DNA from: Trachythela sp. YZ-2020
Lineage: Eukaryota; Cnidaria; Anthozoa; Malacalcyonacea; Clavulariidae
Direction of reading: 5' to 3'
Assembly: GCA_016169945.1 (NCBI GenBank)
Contig: JADLSH010000114.1
Location: forward strand, 2,020,001-2,084,000
DNA length: 64,000 nucleotides
Made by a program: the position numbers and the translations under genes. This document shows, piece by piece, positions 35,753-47,727 of this stretch. Under the pieces are notes generated by a model, which worked only from the letters and a program-made list of their open reading frames with translations, was not told the origin of the DNA and did not search any database. Within the stretch, counting starts at the first letter, position 1. Every line of letters begins with the position of its first letter.

Positions 35753-36497
35753 ATGGCAGTGAAACCATTTTCTAAAGAACAATTGAATTTCTTCAAGTTT
35801 TCTACACTTGTTCTTGATGAGTTCCCCAAAGTTTTGCGTCAGATTTTTATCACGATGTGGGACAGCAAAGTTGCTATAAGACCAGGATTCATTGCCTGGG
35901 ATGATAGTACCAAGGTACGGAACATGCTCCTTACATCTGAAGGTGGTAAAACTGATTTACCAATTACGAAATCAATTAAAGAGTGGGACTGCACAGCTTT
36001 GTTTAAAGCAACAATCTATGCCAAAACATTTGGTGTTCCAAGCAGCAAGGGATCGACTTTGAATGATTTGTATTTGAAGAAAGTTAAACCAGTTCCAGGT
36101 TCTTTTCATTTATCAGTTCAAAGTTCAACAGGAAATCAAGATGAGACCTGCGCCTTGGCAATTGATCAACTGCGGTTGTTGAGAAACACACTTTGCCATT
36201 CACCCAAACCAGAAATGATTAAAACTGATTTTGACAATTATGTACAGTTAGTAACCAACGCTTTAACAGCAGTTAACATTGATACCGCTTTTGTCAATGT
36301 TATTGGTAAAATGAGCGAGGATGATTTTCCTACAGAGAAAGTTCAAGAATTACATGAATGTCGTGTGAAAGAGTTGCAAGCCATCAGTATGTTCCATGAA
36401 AATATGGAGAGGGAATTATCTTCTATTAGGGAATGTACAAGTGAAATTCATACAATGATGAAAACTATAAGTTTGGGAGATAAGGGAAATGAAGCAG
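35753..36497 (+). CDS. HEPN (DZIP3-type) domain exon
   Basis: ATG at 35753 opens an intact frame whose residues ~10-185 match the DZIP3/hRUL138-type HEPN domain seen in many cnidarian proteins: FSTLVLDEFPKVLRQ, a WD-D-S box, SIKEWDCTALF, LSDLY-like LNDLYL, and ETCALAIDQLRLLRNTLCHS. The last contains R144-x4-H149, the R-x4-6-H signature of RNase-active HEPN domains. A coiled-coil-like tail follows (~200-245). The exon most likely ends at 36497, where GAAGCAG|GTAAGC is a good donor (phase 1); the nine further residues before the stop would be read-through. In animals this domain is often fused to NACHT/NB-ARC, TPR or Death modules, so a role in innate sensing or RNA cleavage is inferred. The next exon was not identified. 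Confidence 0.8.
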
Positions 36498-36520
36498 GTA
36501 AGCTGAAAAATTTAATATAA

Positions 36521-37436
36521 TTTTTTCTTTTTTTCACAAAAATTAAAAGCCATTTTTAAACACAGAATGCAAAGTATATATATTGCCTAGATAGCAAAAA
36601 TTTTAACATTTCCTTTATCCGGATTGATTTTAGAACATACATGAGTATATATTCTGTTGCATTCTATGCGCATGCTTAACACAAGCTCATTTGGATTCTT
36701 ACCAAGCGGATAACAGCACCGGAGCACCCAGTCTTTTGTGAGACCTTCAAATGGTTATAAGCTTTGAGTTTTTTGACGTTTTTCCGGAGGCATCAATTTT
36801 TGTGCTTTTTTAGCATTTCATGCCGCAGAAAAATGGAGCATGACCAAGCATGCTTCCTGAGATACAGTGAATGTGATAAGCCGATGCCTGAAACTATATA
36901 TTGAAAACTTGATTTTTTTTGTGCATGTGGGAGTAGATATCATGCAGATCGATTGTGCGTCGCCGATTGTGCGTCGCCGCTTGTGCAAATTTGTTCCCAC
37001 AAGCAGTATAAGCTAAACGAAATACTCCGCCATCTGACATCCGAGAAATACAATTTTAAAGAGCTGACCATTGCCAGCGATCAATACAACCAGAAAACCG
37101 AGTACCAGGCAGTACCACTCTTGGAAAATATATATCACGTGTCCCACTTATCGTATTCGAGTAATACTTTGCACTAAATCGTTGCTTAAATATATTTGAA
37201 ACTTCTTTCTCTTATGAATTTGGGAGCATATCATATCGATTGCACATGCTCAGTTGCATGAATACTTACACAAATGATCCCACAAGCATTGAGCCAAACT
37301 TTTTATACTATTATTGCGTTTTGTGGCTAACGAAAAATATCCGTGATGTGCAAGAGGGCAATTCTATATAGTCGCTCCTTCCCAACGACTAAAATGCAAA
37401 ATGCCAAACCATAACTTTTTATTTTACCATGAAACG
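36521..37436. other. Intron or intergenic sequence
   Basis: No gene seen. A small tandem (gattgtgcgtcgccg, twice or more) lies at ~36951-36985. If the HEPN exon is spliced on, this is intron. Confidence 0.5.
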
Positions 37437-37752
37437 ATAGTAGGATATTATCACCGATCTCTCCCGCTCCTTTAGATGAGAATGGGTGCTTGGCAGTCGA
37501 AGGAAATGAAATGGTCGCCCCATAAAGGGTCGGGTGGGGAGGGAAAGATCACCTCTAACGACTGTCGGGAATAGAGCGAGGTGAGATCAGGGAAACCCTA
37601 CTCACCAACTGTTCTCTAGTAGACAGTTGCACAGAGAATGACTGAAAGCTCTGACTAATTCTCCCTTAAATACGCGGGCGAGACCGCTGACAATAGTAGG
37701 ATATTGTCACCGATCTCTCCCGCACTTTAGATGAGAATGGGTGCCTGGTAGT
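37437..37752 (-). repeat. 3' B1-A2-B2 repeats of Ngaro-like element
   Basis: The phrase gtaggatattrtcaccgatc, with the following gagaatgggtgc, occurs at 37440-37493 and 37697-37750. Between them lies the A-type repeat (…cttaaatacgcgggcgagac…gacaatag, 37622-37696), which matches 44446-44520 and 4511-4586. Confidence 0.8.
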
Positions 37753-38061
37753 CTTCGGTCTTAGTTCATGGATGGACCCCATTGGGGTCACCGCGCCACC
37801 CTTGCCTTACTCCATACATCCAATACTCATTAACCCGCACTCGTTGACTCATTACCATAGAATTCAACTTAATTAGGTATATAAATTAAAAGAGAAAATA
37901 CACTTAGAAATTAACTCATTCTTATAAAGTAGAGGACAATGCCCTATACAGTTACACTGGCAAACTAGAAGGTGAAAAAGCCATCCTAGGTTGTGTTGTA
38001 TAATGGGATTAGTCGTTTCTGAGAGTGTGGAAGAAATGCAACAAGAAAATCTTCAACGAAT

Positions 38062-38570
38062 TCAGATCTTGATATTTGAAAGAGATATCGTAAGTAGCCT
38101 TACTCTCTGTAGCCAGCAAAAGTGAAGGCGAGCCTTAGCTTGCCGCATAACTTCGGAAAGTTTCATGAAGTACAATGCTGTTTGACCCTGCCTCCATCCG
38201 ACATGACTCATTATATCAGCAAGGGGTGCGCCAGTGAGACCAAGGTAATGGCACATCCTGCACGGAGGCTATGTAACGTTTCACCTTCATCGACGTTCGC
38301 CTCTTTCAAATATAACTTTAGGCGTTGTTGGGCAGTCGAAGGTTTATCAATAACATTACCTTGCGCGGTGGTTGGTCTAAACATATATCCCCGAGAAAGG
38401 TCAATGGCCAGTTGCTGGCACACGTCTACGTGTAGGCACGTCTCAGGGCAGAATAAAGGATTTGGGCGGCGGCGAATCCCAAACATTTTGGAGGAACCAT
38501 TCCTTAGACATTCAGTTTACCCCAGGATATACGTATGCTTCCATTATTGCCCCATTTTTAGAAAGCTATA
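38062..38570 (-). pseudogene. Tyrosine recombinase catalytic part, frameshifted
   Basis: Two minus frames give the C-terminal catalytic half. The first has …RLKLYLKEANVDEGETLHSLRAGCA, containing the H-x-x-R box. The second has GAPLADIMSHVGW…TALYFMKL, containing the H/W and nucleophile-Tyr region. Here the usual YY is LY, leaving one tyrosine. This enzyme would integrate the circular DNA intermediate. A frameshift lies between the boxes near 38211-38256. Confidence 0.7.
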
Positions 38571-38828
38571 AACGATTATTATAACAATTAATAATATTGA
38601 CTCCCACACGGCAATCTTGTAAACCAGTTTTGATTTTATTCTATTTATACATAAAATTTATGTACTGAAGATTTTACCGTGGTTCAATATAATTTTATTG
38701 TATTGTATTATTGTATTGTATTGCATTGGACTGGGTGGATAACATCTTGGAGTTTTATGTGCCGTGCAAGCGTATGTAGTTTCGGAAGTTAGTCGAGCTT
38801 GAAGTTGCTCTGCTGTAATAGCCTTTAA

Positions 38829-39533
38829 GGAGGCTCCCTACAGTTTTAATTCTGTAGCACGCAAATGTGCTCTAAGGTCCATTATTTGCTCATTTTGCAA
38901 GGTATGGTCACGAGACTTGGCCATCAGATTGCCACAATATTGCGGATTACGAAGAACAAAAAATGTTTCTAAATATTTGCGTTGCCACGGTAACAACGCG
39001 ATTTAGAGATTGTCGTATTTTTATCTTCTTTCTTAATTTTTTGGATTTTCCTTCCGTAAAACATTTTTATTTTTTGCACACGAGCACCTAAAGTACAAAG
39101 TATTGAAATGTGCGATTTTAAAAAAATTCCTCGAAGCCGAATTTTTTTAAATCTCAAAAAAACGTTTTTTTGCAATAAAAAAAATTCGGCTCCGAGGAAT
39201 TTTTTTAAAATCGTATATTTTATGCATTTTGTGATTTCTGTATCGTATGCAAATTTAAAAAAAAAATTACATTCTCCGAAGGAAACAGGAGAAAAATGTA
39301 TTTATAGTTTGTGTGTGACGTCAGAAAAATCAGGATTTCATTTTTCACGCTAGACAAGCCTTCGAATACCCACGCGTGTGGACAATGAAATTTTGGCGCA
39401 ATCGTGATTCGTGAACTCGTGATATAAAAACTATAAAAGGTTTGTTTACAAAACATAAACTTCGTTTGTACTTTGTACAACTTTGTACAGCTACAGATCC
39501 CGTGACACATAATTAAAACTGTAGGGAGCCTCC
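38829..39533. mobile_element. 705-bp MITE with TTAA target, inserted in the recombinase gene
   Basis: Inverted ends ggaggctccctacagtttta and its complement are flanked by TTAA on both sides (38825-38828, 39534-39537). TTAA targets point to the piggyBac or Kolobok groups. The centre (39113-39213) holds a ~100-bp imperfect palindrome. It splits the recombinase of the Ngaro-like copy. Confidence 0.8.
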
Positions 39534-39539
39534 TTAAAT

Positions 39540-40425
39540 CATTTTTAAACAGTGTCGCGGAAGCAGGATTTCCCAATGACTAGGCAGTCTCCCATTCTCC
39601 TTGACGACCAGCGGAATGTAAGATGGCTCTCAGTTTACCAATGTATGAATCCACGGTAGTATATGCCAAACGCACGGGGCAACCACAAGATTGAACACCA
39701 TGTTTTCCTAAATACTGACAGCCGTTCAGGTGAACCTTACCCTGCTTATCCTTCCATACTAGAAATCGACAAATGTCTTGTGGCGTTGCAGTAAGTAACA
39801 ATTTTCTTCCTGGTAGAGCGCCTAAAAACCTCTCAAAAGAATGATACCCAGACTCGGGCGGGGCAAGCAACACATCAGGATCGCCTTTACAAGCAAGCCT
39901 ACGGGAAGACGACGCTTTGGCAAAAAGAACTTGCCACCAGTATCTCCTAGGATATACATCCGCGATCAACAAAATACATGAAATGGAAAAGGAAGAAAGA
40001 AATCTTAACAAGTGACCTACTATAATAATAGGTGGGAAAGCATATGGATTCTGGAACAAACCGGAAGGGTGCACCATTGGGTATTAGGCAAAAACATCAA
40101 CACCTGCGCAACCTGGAGTAGGGTAAGGTGAAAAGAACGGCATGGCCTTTCCATTGAGGTCACTCTGACTATTTGATGGCAAAGCCGTGAGGTCTACAGA
40201 ATGACCACATGGACAACCAAAAAAAGCTTGAACATGTTGCCAGTAAATAAGGGACAGTCGGCTATCAACAGTGGCGCGCCGCCGAGAAGGTGCACCCGCA
40301 ACGTTTAAGCAAGAGGGAACAAAATAGAGGTTCAGTTGAATGTGTGCAGAAAGTATTTCTGCAAAAATTTGCTTTGAGAGCATCAAATAATGGTTTGGAA
40401 CGTGATCCCTATTTTTCCCGTCCAT
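39540..40425 (-). pseudogene. Tyrosine recombinase N-terminal part and linker
   Basis: The minus frame 39580-40077 encodes a linker after RNase H (…PPESGYHSFERFLG…), then a SAM-like core-binding domain: DICRFLVWKDKQGK, CQYLGKHG, CPVRLAYTTVDSYIGKLRAI. This is the DNA-binding N-terminal half of a YR retroelement recombinase. A stop at 39580 and the MITE downstream separate it from the catalytic part. Confidence 0.65.
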
Positions 40426-41533
40426 GAATTAGAACCATACTTTCCGTAAAGACGTCGACCCAAGAGTTGGAAGTGGATACAAAGAACGACTTGAGGACGT
40501 TTGCTAAGGCTAAAGCCTCCTTGGTAACAATGTCCAAAGAAAGAGAAATGTCAACCCAGTAGTCCGAAACAGAAACAGAAATCGCGTTTGGACTTAAGAA
40601 ACTGCCCCACGCATAGGCTGAAGCATCAATGAATAGCTGAATGTGAGATTGAAACTCAGACCTCCAAGGCAGAAAATCATCCCATTTTTCCAGAAAAGCC
40701 AATGCTCTATCTCACTGCGGAGGACAGATGAAAGTTTGCAGGGCCTAGAACTGCGACTAGCTTTGGCAATGGCAAGATTTATTTCATTGGTAAACAGCCT
40801 GGCCCCTGGAACAGCGAGAGACATAGAGGTGCATTTTCCTGCTAGTTTTTGCAATGTTACCAGCTCAATGGTGTCTTTCTTGAGAATATCATGCACTAAA
40901 ACTAGAAATTTCTCTTTCTTATGAGCAAGAAGGGTGAAGGCCTGCTTACAGTACAAGAATCTGATTTAAAACCTAAGTACGGGACTTGCTGGGCTGGAAT
41001 AAAGATACACTTGTTTAAACCTAAAACGTAGTTCAAAAGGATAGCAGTATAACAGACGAGAAAAATAGCTGAAGAGGCCAATTCAAAATCGGAGAGAAGG
41101 GGTGCGACGGAAGAGGCAAGGCATAACTGCCCGACATGACGATCATCAATATACAAAGCACAAGGTATAACAACTGAACGAGGATAATGTGATGCAAGAG
41201 AACCAGTAGTGTGATATGCATAGGCTGACAATTTCCAGCCAAAAGGATTGCGTTACTAACAAAATACCACTGCCCCCATCGAAAACCAAAATAGGGACGA
41301 CTATCCGGAGTTAAGAAAATATGATCATAATTGGACTTATCATCAATGACACATTGAAAGGAATTAACATGGACGTATCGAATAAGATTCGGGAGACGAT
41401 CCAATTTAAAAGAGCGGTGAACTATCCAAAGGTTTAAAAACCGAAGATCATTACATAACCTTGGTTTGGAATGCTCAACTGTGAGAGGCATAACTACGTG
41501 GGGGGGGGGGTTACTTCCCCAACCTTGCCCCAA
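40084..41533 (-). pseudogene. RT/RNase H of Ngaro-like copy B, frameshifted
   Basis: Same domain order as copy A. RT (41533-40902) has CNDLRFLNLW and YIDDRHVGQ. RNase H (40702-40250) has IDAS, TKEALALANV and a VAGAPSRR end. The RT frame changes at ~41220-41260 exactly where copy A is also broken, so the lesion is inherited. A g-run at 41502 adds local uncertainty. Confidence 0.75.
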
Positions 41534-42306
41534 ACACCAATGGCACCTGTACAGAGCCGTTCAATAATAGTATTGGAGATATATTGAGCAAATCGTCTGC
41601 AAGATATGTTGTTTTTTATTGTTGGTGGGGAAAAGCACTGTCGTAGTTTTTGCCCTTGTAACCACCCTTGAAATGATGAAAATATTGGAAAACACTGACA
41701 CGATTTTTTATCCAACCCTAGATTTCTTGAACAGAGGCAGATTCGATTCCAGAGCTAATCCGCAACCATTCATCATAATGTCGATGTAATTGCCCGGCGA
41801 TGAAACTGTTTGGGTCAGGGAATACAAGTAAACTGGGATCAGTAGTTTTTTCTCCAGACATCACTTCATCGATAAAATCTTGGTGTATATGTTCGTTATA
41901 GACCGTCATCTCCTGGGACTGAACAATAGACTCCCACTTCATATTCACCCACTGCACTGCCGATAATGGATCAAAACAGGAAGTTACTTCCCAGTCTGGA
42001 ATATCAATTCCATTAACCTAGAGATAAATCCAGTGAGAGTCAGAAAAGAACGGAGATGCAATGCAATCAAACCCAGGAGATGACGTCCCTGAACCCCGGT
42101 AATCCGAGTAAGGATTAGTATCCCCTCAAGACTGCCATCAAGGGATCATTGTGAAAGACAGAATTTTTATTTTTATTTGAACACGATCATACTAGAACAC
42201 ATTTTAAATTTAATTTTTATTACATCTTGCGGAACGTAGCAAGTATTTGATTACTATAAGCAAATAAGTTAATTACAATACATTCAAAGCTACAAATCGG
42301 AGATAA

Positions 42307-42770
42307 TCAGGGAAGTGGTTTTGGTCGAGGACGAGGATATTGATCTGGGTATGTCTTGAATAGACATCGATTAGCAAAATGGCCTGGGTATCCACATCGG
42401 AATGGATAGGCTTGCGTTGGTCGTGTCTTTGCGTTCTTAGCTGATGGTTTGTTAAGGGACTTCTCAACTTTTGCAATAGATTCTGGTACTTTTGTATACT
42501 CTTTATCAGCAAACAAGGTTATAAAAAATGCCTTGACGTCTCGAGGAGGCCTCTGGATGCGGGTTCTAAGCTCTTGCAATGCAGCTCGGTGTCTTGAGCA
42601 CAATGACTTAGGGCTTGGGCGAGGGACAAGGCTTCGTATTTGTCAAAATCCAAATCACCCTTGGTGACGAGATTGTTAATCTTTTCCAGCATGGAATCAA
42701 CTGACGGCTTATTCAGTTATTCTAGGGCTTTGATTCTGGCCTTTAACTGAACAATCTCGTCATTCTAAAG
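42307..42770 (-). pseudogene. Gag-like CCHC protein, copy B, damaged
   Basis: Corresponds to the gag of copy A. It has an in-frame stop (~42720), a deletion around the ALQELRT region (~42590), and a zinc knuckle that has lost its first cysteine (FRCGYPGHFANRC). Not functional. Confidence 0.65.
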
Positions 42771-45181
42771 CCGGACAACGGGAAAAATTAAAGGTTAACT
42801 AGTTACTGTTGACTGACTAGGGCAATGTTTTACAGTCTGAAGTTAAAAGATATACAATATACCGTATATATTGTATACTCAAGGGCATATAGCAACAAAA
42901 ATAAATAAATTTATAGACAGGATCAAACTGTTAACCTGCCATTATTTATGGGGAAATATGCATGCTGAACTAAACTGAACCTGCCAATATTTATTGGAAA
43001 ATATATATATAATGCAGGACCTAACTGTTGATCTGCTATGTAAGGGAAAATACTTATGCAGGACCAAACTGTTAACCTACCATTATTCATGGGGAAAATA
43101 TATATGCAGGACCATAGATATAGGAGACGTAGATTGCTGACTCGAGGTCACGGCACGCGCCAACATGAAGAATTGAAAATGGCGGCTGAACCGGTCAAAA
43201 CATCAAGTAACCTAGTCAACGTACGTCGCTTTCAGCAACGTTCACGAAAAGATACTTCTTTTAATATGTTTATTGCCCTTGTGGACGTATAAACACATCA
43301 ATTTGACAGGGAAAATATTACAAATTACCTTCGATTCATGCTGATTTAAGTTCGGCGAAATAACATATTTAGGCCGCCAGCTCGTAATACACAAGTTTGT
43401 CGCCCTGAATCCACTTTATTTTGTTTAGAAATAATCCAGGAATAACTCTTTCAACTTTCTATTAGACATCATTGCTCCAAAGGGCAAAAATATTGCAAAA
43501 CGTCAATCCATGAGCTCACTGAAACCAGCCAAATGTTTGTAATTCCAAAGAAAAACCGTCCACAACACTTCTATATTGAATACACTCCACGGTAATGTGA
43601 AATTAATGCTGTTATTATCTAGCAAATGTTCCCATTAAGCTTCGTTCATCGAGTCACTTGAGGCGCCATCATACAAACTGGCTGCTCAACCGGTCAAATT
43701 TTGTTTCAATTTTGGCGCATTTGTCATGGCGAAAATATATATGCAGGACCAAACTGTTAACCTGCCATTATTTATTGGGAAAATATATATATCATCCATA
43801 TGACCAAGGCGAAAATTAACCCGAGATACAGCTGTTGAAATAGACAAAAACGTCCACACATGTTATGCTGAACGGGCAAACACTACCGCTTAATTATCGG
43901 TGTCATATTGTCGAAGTCTTTAGGGCGTGACGAAAAAAATAAAAACGTTATTGAACAGATACAACAAATAAAGGCTGTAATTTATTGTGTTCAAGCAGAA
44001 TCTATCAGCAAACAGCAGGTAAAGGCAATAGCCAAATAAATGAGAGACTTATATAGAATGTCGGCCCCATACATAGATAGCAAAAATCCTACGAAGTTGA
44101 ATGCGTATACTTTGGAATTCATGCAAACTTGGCCGGCGAAAGCGAGTGTGAAACGAGCAAGCAATAAAACAAATAGATAGTATTCAAAACTAAATCAAAC
44201 TTAATACCTCAAGTTTAGTGGTGTCGATATTCTGCAGAATTTCTGTAGGCTGTGTTGCAGTCGTTGCAGATATTTCAGGACTCTTTTCAGGAAACGATTG
44301 CACGTTATCCAAAGTGGGCGAAGCGAGACAAGCTCGAGCAGAGCTAGTCGCCCTTGGTGAATTCGAAGGCCTTTGAACCTATTGTAGCGGAATTCCAGTA
44401 TTTCTTAAATTTTCTTTACCAATCGAAGCAGAAGTTCCCCTTGTGGCAGTCGCACAGAGAGTGACTGATAACTCTGACTAATGTTCCCTTAAATACGCGG
44501 GCGAGACCGCTGACAATAGGGTCGTGCAATAGCTTATTTTGTTAATTTTTTTCATTGTTATACATGATCCTTCCGTAGCACAGATACTTCTATATATATA
44601 AAGCTAAAAAATCACCTCGGAGATAAATTCATAGCAATTTGGGCCCAGCCCCAAGGCAAGCAGTTGAGAGTCTTTGAGAGTCTGAGAAAAGTTTGCCGGT
44701 GCCTTTATCCGACCATTAACGTTAGTTTCGTTAAGCCACTTGGCCATATATTGGTACTATTCTTTTGCTTAAAGTAAGAGATTTAAATATTTCAAATTCT
44801 GGTGCCATGTCTGCAGTAGGGAACGCTTTTTGGCGTCTACTCATACCAATAAACTGGGTTGTAGTATATTCAAGGATTCACTTTTTGAGGACTTCCCAAT
44901 TACTCTTATTTACGCTTATGCCTATAAGTGGTTAGACCAATTACTCTTATAACACGAGGCATGCATCAGAGATTTCCTAGTTACACTTTTTTTACGATTA
45001 TAGCCATAAGTGATCGATCCATTGAGCTCAGTGGTTCGATCCAAACACAAGGCATGTAAACTCGCCATTCGTACAAACAATTTGCTGCTCAATAATTCCA
45101 ATTCCAAGTGAAAGAAGACCTTCAAAATAAGTTTAAATAGATATCCTAGTTTAAATAGGTATCGCGAGAAAACCAGGCGCC

Positions 45182-45923
45182 TTGGATGACAAAAGCAATA
45201 ATCGAACAGTTGAGATTACGAGGCGTTCAAATGTAAAGGCCGATTGGACCTCGTATAAGTTAGCTAGGAATAAATGTGTGAACATGATTAAACATGCGAA
45301 ATGTACATTCTATAGCAATTGTTTTGAAAAAAAACACAAAGGAAATTCAAAGGCGATGTGGAAAACAATCAAATCACTAATTAGTACAAAGAAGTCCGAT
45401 GCTAGTACGAATTTGGATGATCAGTCATATGAGCATGTAGCGGAAACGTTTAATGATTATTTTACTTCGATTGCAAATGAGTTAAGAAATTTGATGCCTC
45501 AACAAACATTTGATATTCATAAATTGGAAAGGTTCGTCTCCTCGAGAAAGCCTGACGGTGTAAAATTTTGTATTCCTCCTATTGATGAGAAATTTCTATT
45601 GGAGAGTCTAAATTCCATGAAAGGCTCCAAAGTTGCTGGAGTTGATAAGATTTGTGCGAGAATGGTGAAGATAGCTGCACCAGTTATTGCTCCATCCTTG
45701 GCTAAACTAATGAACATTTCTATAAACTCAACAGTGTTCCCTCAGCGGTGGAAAATAGCAAAAGTTACCCCGATCTATAAATCGGGAGATCGTGCCGATA
45801 TTATACAATTATTGGACGAGGTTGAGCAAAATATCGTGATTTATCAGTGGCGAGCAGATCAATTATTTGCCGATGCCGAAGGCAGAGGCAAATAATTGAT
45901 CTGCGAGACACTGATAAATCACG

Positions 45924-45957
<34 letters not shown>

Positions 45958-47520
45958 ATCATTTACTTAAATATTCGCGAAAAACATTTAGTGCAACTTT
46001 GGTCGCCTTCTTCGTGTTGTCAGCATCTTTTTGGTCGAGCAAACAGGTCAAATCGTCTTTCGACAGCTCTGCAAAACGGGCCATGTTTACTAATGATTAT
46101 AAAATGGCTAAAGAAACCGATATTTTGCAGCTAAGCAGTGCTTGCCGAAAGTGCGCATGCTCAATAAACTGTTTGCACCAGTTATTTGCAGCTGACGTAT
46201 TATTTACACCAGTTATCTGTAGGTGAATTAGCCAATGACAATTGAGAATATAATTATGTGAATGATAATAGTAATTATCGTCCGATATCCGTGCTCCCAG
46301 CGTTATCGAGGATACTCGAGCGGCATGTTCACGCAAACCTCCCGGCAGTCTGGTTTCAGGAAATGTCATAATACAGAAACGGCGCTTATAAGAATTGTAG
46401 ATCAGCTGCTTCGAAATCTAGATGAAAACCATGTTAGTGGTCTTTTGTTAATTGATTATCGTAAGGCTTTTGACATGGTAGACCACGAAATCCTGATGCA
46501 AAAATTAAGGGCGTATGGTTTAAGTGAATCTGCTAGTCGATGGTTTGTTTCGTACTTAGAAGGGAGACGACAAGGTGTGTCGATTGATGGTGAAGTTTCC
46601 AATTGGTTAGATGTTCCGCATGTTGTCCCACAGGGAAGCTTTCTTGGCCCTCTATTATTTATAATCTATATCAATGATCTCCCTCTTTATGTTCTAACGG
46701 ACGATGTTGACTTTGACCTATATGCTGATGATACCACCATAATGACTGCTGCCCCCATTTATTCTATTCGGACCGACCTACAAAACACGTTAAATCGAAC
46801 CTGGCAAGATGTTGAAACTTGGGCAAATGCAAACAAACTACCATTGAACCAATCGGAAACGAAAACTCTTCTGATAACAGGAAAGCGTTTAGCGAAAAAG
46901 ATTCCAAACGAAGATACGCAGTTATCCGTTGTCACCAACGAGGGCAATGCCCTTGAACAGGTTGAGACGGTAAAACTCCTCGGACTTGATTTGGACTGTG
47001 AACTGTCGTTTTCGTCCCATGTTGATAAGTTATGTCGAAAATTAGCCCAAAGAACAGGCGTTCTAAACAAGATCAAACCATTCCTTCCCGTGAAACAGAG
47101 AATTTTGTATTACAACGCTCTGATTCAACCTTTAATGAATTACGTCAGCGTAGTATGCTACACGTGCTGTAAACAAGATTTAGGGAAAGTTTTTCTCTTG
47201 CAGAAACGTGCAGCCAGAGTGATCTTGGATGCCGAACCCAGAACTTCTTCTGTGTCATTATTCAATCAACTTGGATGGATACCATTTTACGAAGAAGCAA
47301 AGATTTCCTAGTGTTGCATATTATACAGACGTACACGAAATAATGTTCTCGATTATTTAATGGCACCTTGACGCTTAACAGCCAGATTCACTCGAGAGAA
47401 AATCGGTATTCTAATCTGAACTATATTTGTTCAAAGTACAACCGTGTGACCGAAGGAGGTAGAACTTTCAATGTGACGGCTGTGAAATTGTGGAATAGTT
47501 TGAGTATTGATTTAAAAATA
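45182..47520 (+). pseudogene. LINE reverse transcriptase, interrupted
   Basis: The first part (45182-45803) carries the RT N-terminus: GSKVAGVDKICARMVK and FPQRWKIAKVTPIYKSGD. After the 455-bp insertion the frame resumes at about 46259 with S-N-Y-R-P-I-S-V-L-P, then QSGFRKCHNTETAL, LLIDYRKAFDMVDH, VPQGSFLGPLLF and the catalytic LYADDT. It continues to WIPFYEEAKI (47311) and, after a frame break, EGGRTFNVTAVKLWNSL (~47450). No endonuclease is present. Confidence 0.75.
45804..46258. mobile_element. 455-bp element with a 150-bp terminal hairpin, inside the LINE
   Basis: It splits the RT frame at GDRAD|SNYRP. Its first 150 bp (45805-45954) is a near-perfect palindrome with arms around gatttatcagtg / cactgataaatc. 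Flanks read gat on both sides. No coding capacity; family unknown. Confidence 0.7.
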
Positions 47521-47727
47521 AATCTATCTATCTACCTATCTATCTATCTATCTATCCTTCAACACTCGCCCCGGCCGCTCGTGGGCCACTTTTTTTTTAT
47601 CACAGTAGACACCTGTATATGCTATAACGTAGCTATTTTTATCCATGTAAGCGAGAAAATGGAGAATAGTATATACCGACAATATTTTTGCTTTCCAAAG
47701 TAGTTGGTGTTACAGAGTTTACTATTA

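Larger units (their letters stand above)
37437..44520 (-). mobile_element. Ngaro-like YR retrotransposon, copy B, with split direct repeats
   Basis: On the minus strand, repeat A1 begins at 44520 (ctattgtcagcggtctcgcc). Gag, RT/RNase H and a tyrosine recombinase follow. The 3' end shows B1 (~37750-37697), A2 (37696-37622, matching A1) and B2 (~37493-37440, matching B1). A1-genes-B1-A2-B2 is the split-direct-repeat plan of Ngaro/PAT-type YR retrotransposons. A 705-bp MITE interrupts the recombinase, a ~620-bp segment interrupts the leader repeats (43110-43735), and the RT frame is broken. The copy is dead but nearly complete. Confidence 0.85.
45157..47555 (+). mobile_element. 5'-truncated LINE (CR1/L2-like) inserted in unit B
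   Basis: Unit A has the empty site (gatatcc|ttcaaccctcg). In unit B the same site holds 2.4 kb. It starts inside the endonuclease-RT linker and ends in a (tatc)n tail at 47518-47555, with a short tatcc repeat at both sides. The coding frame covers RT and the C-terminal tail, with a 455-bp insertion inside. Tail simple repeats and the protein match CR1/L2-type elements. Confidence 0.8.

Noticed and set aside
39108..39353. 81-residue plus-strand frame
   Set aside because: Translated hairpin sequence of a MITE, repeating the same residues forward and back.
43056..43292. Short plus-strand frame in the Ngaro leader
   Set aside because: Made partly of leader tandem repeats and partly of inserted sequence; absent from copy A.
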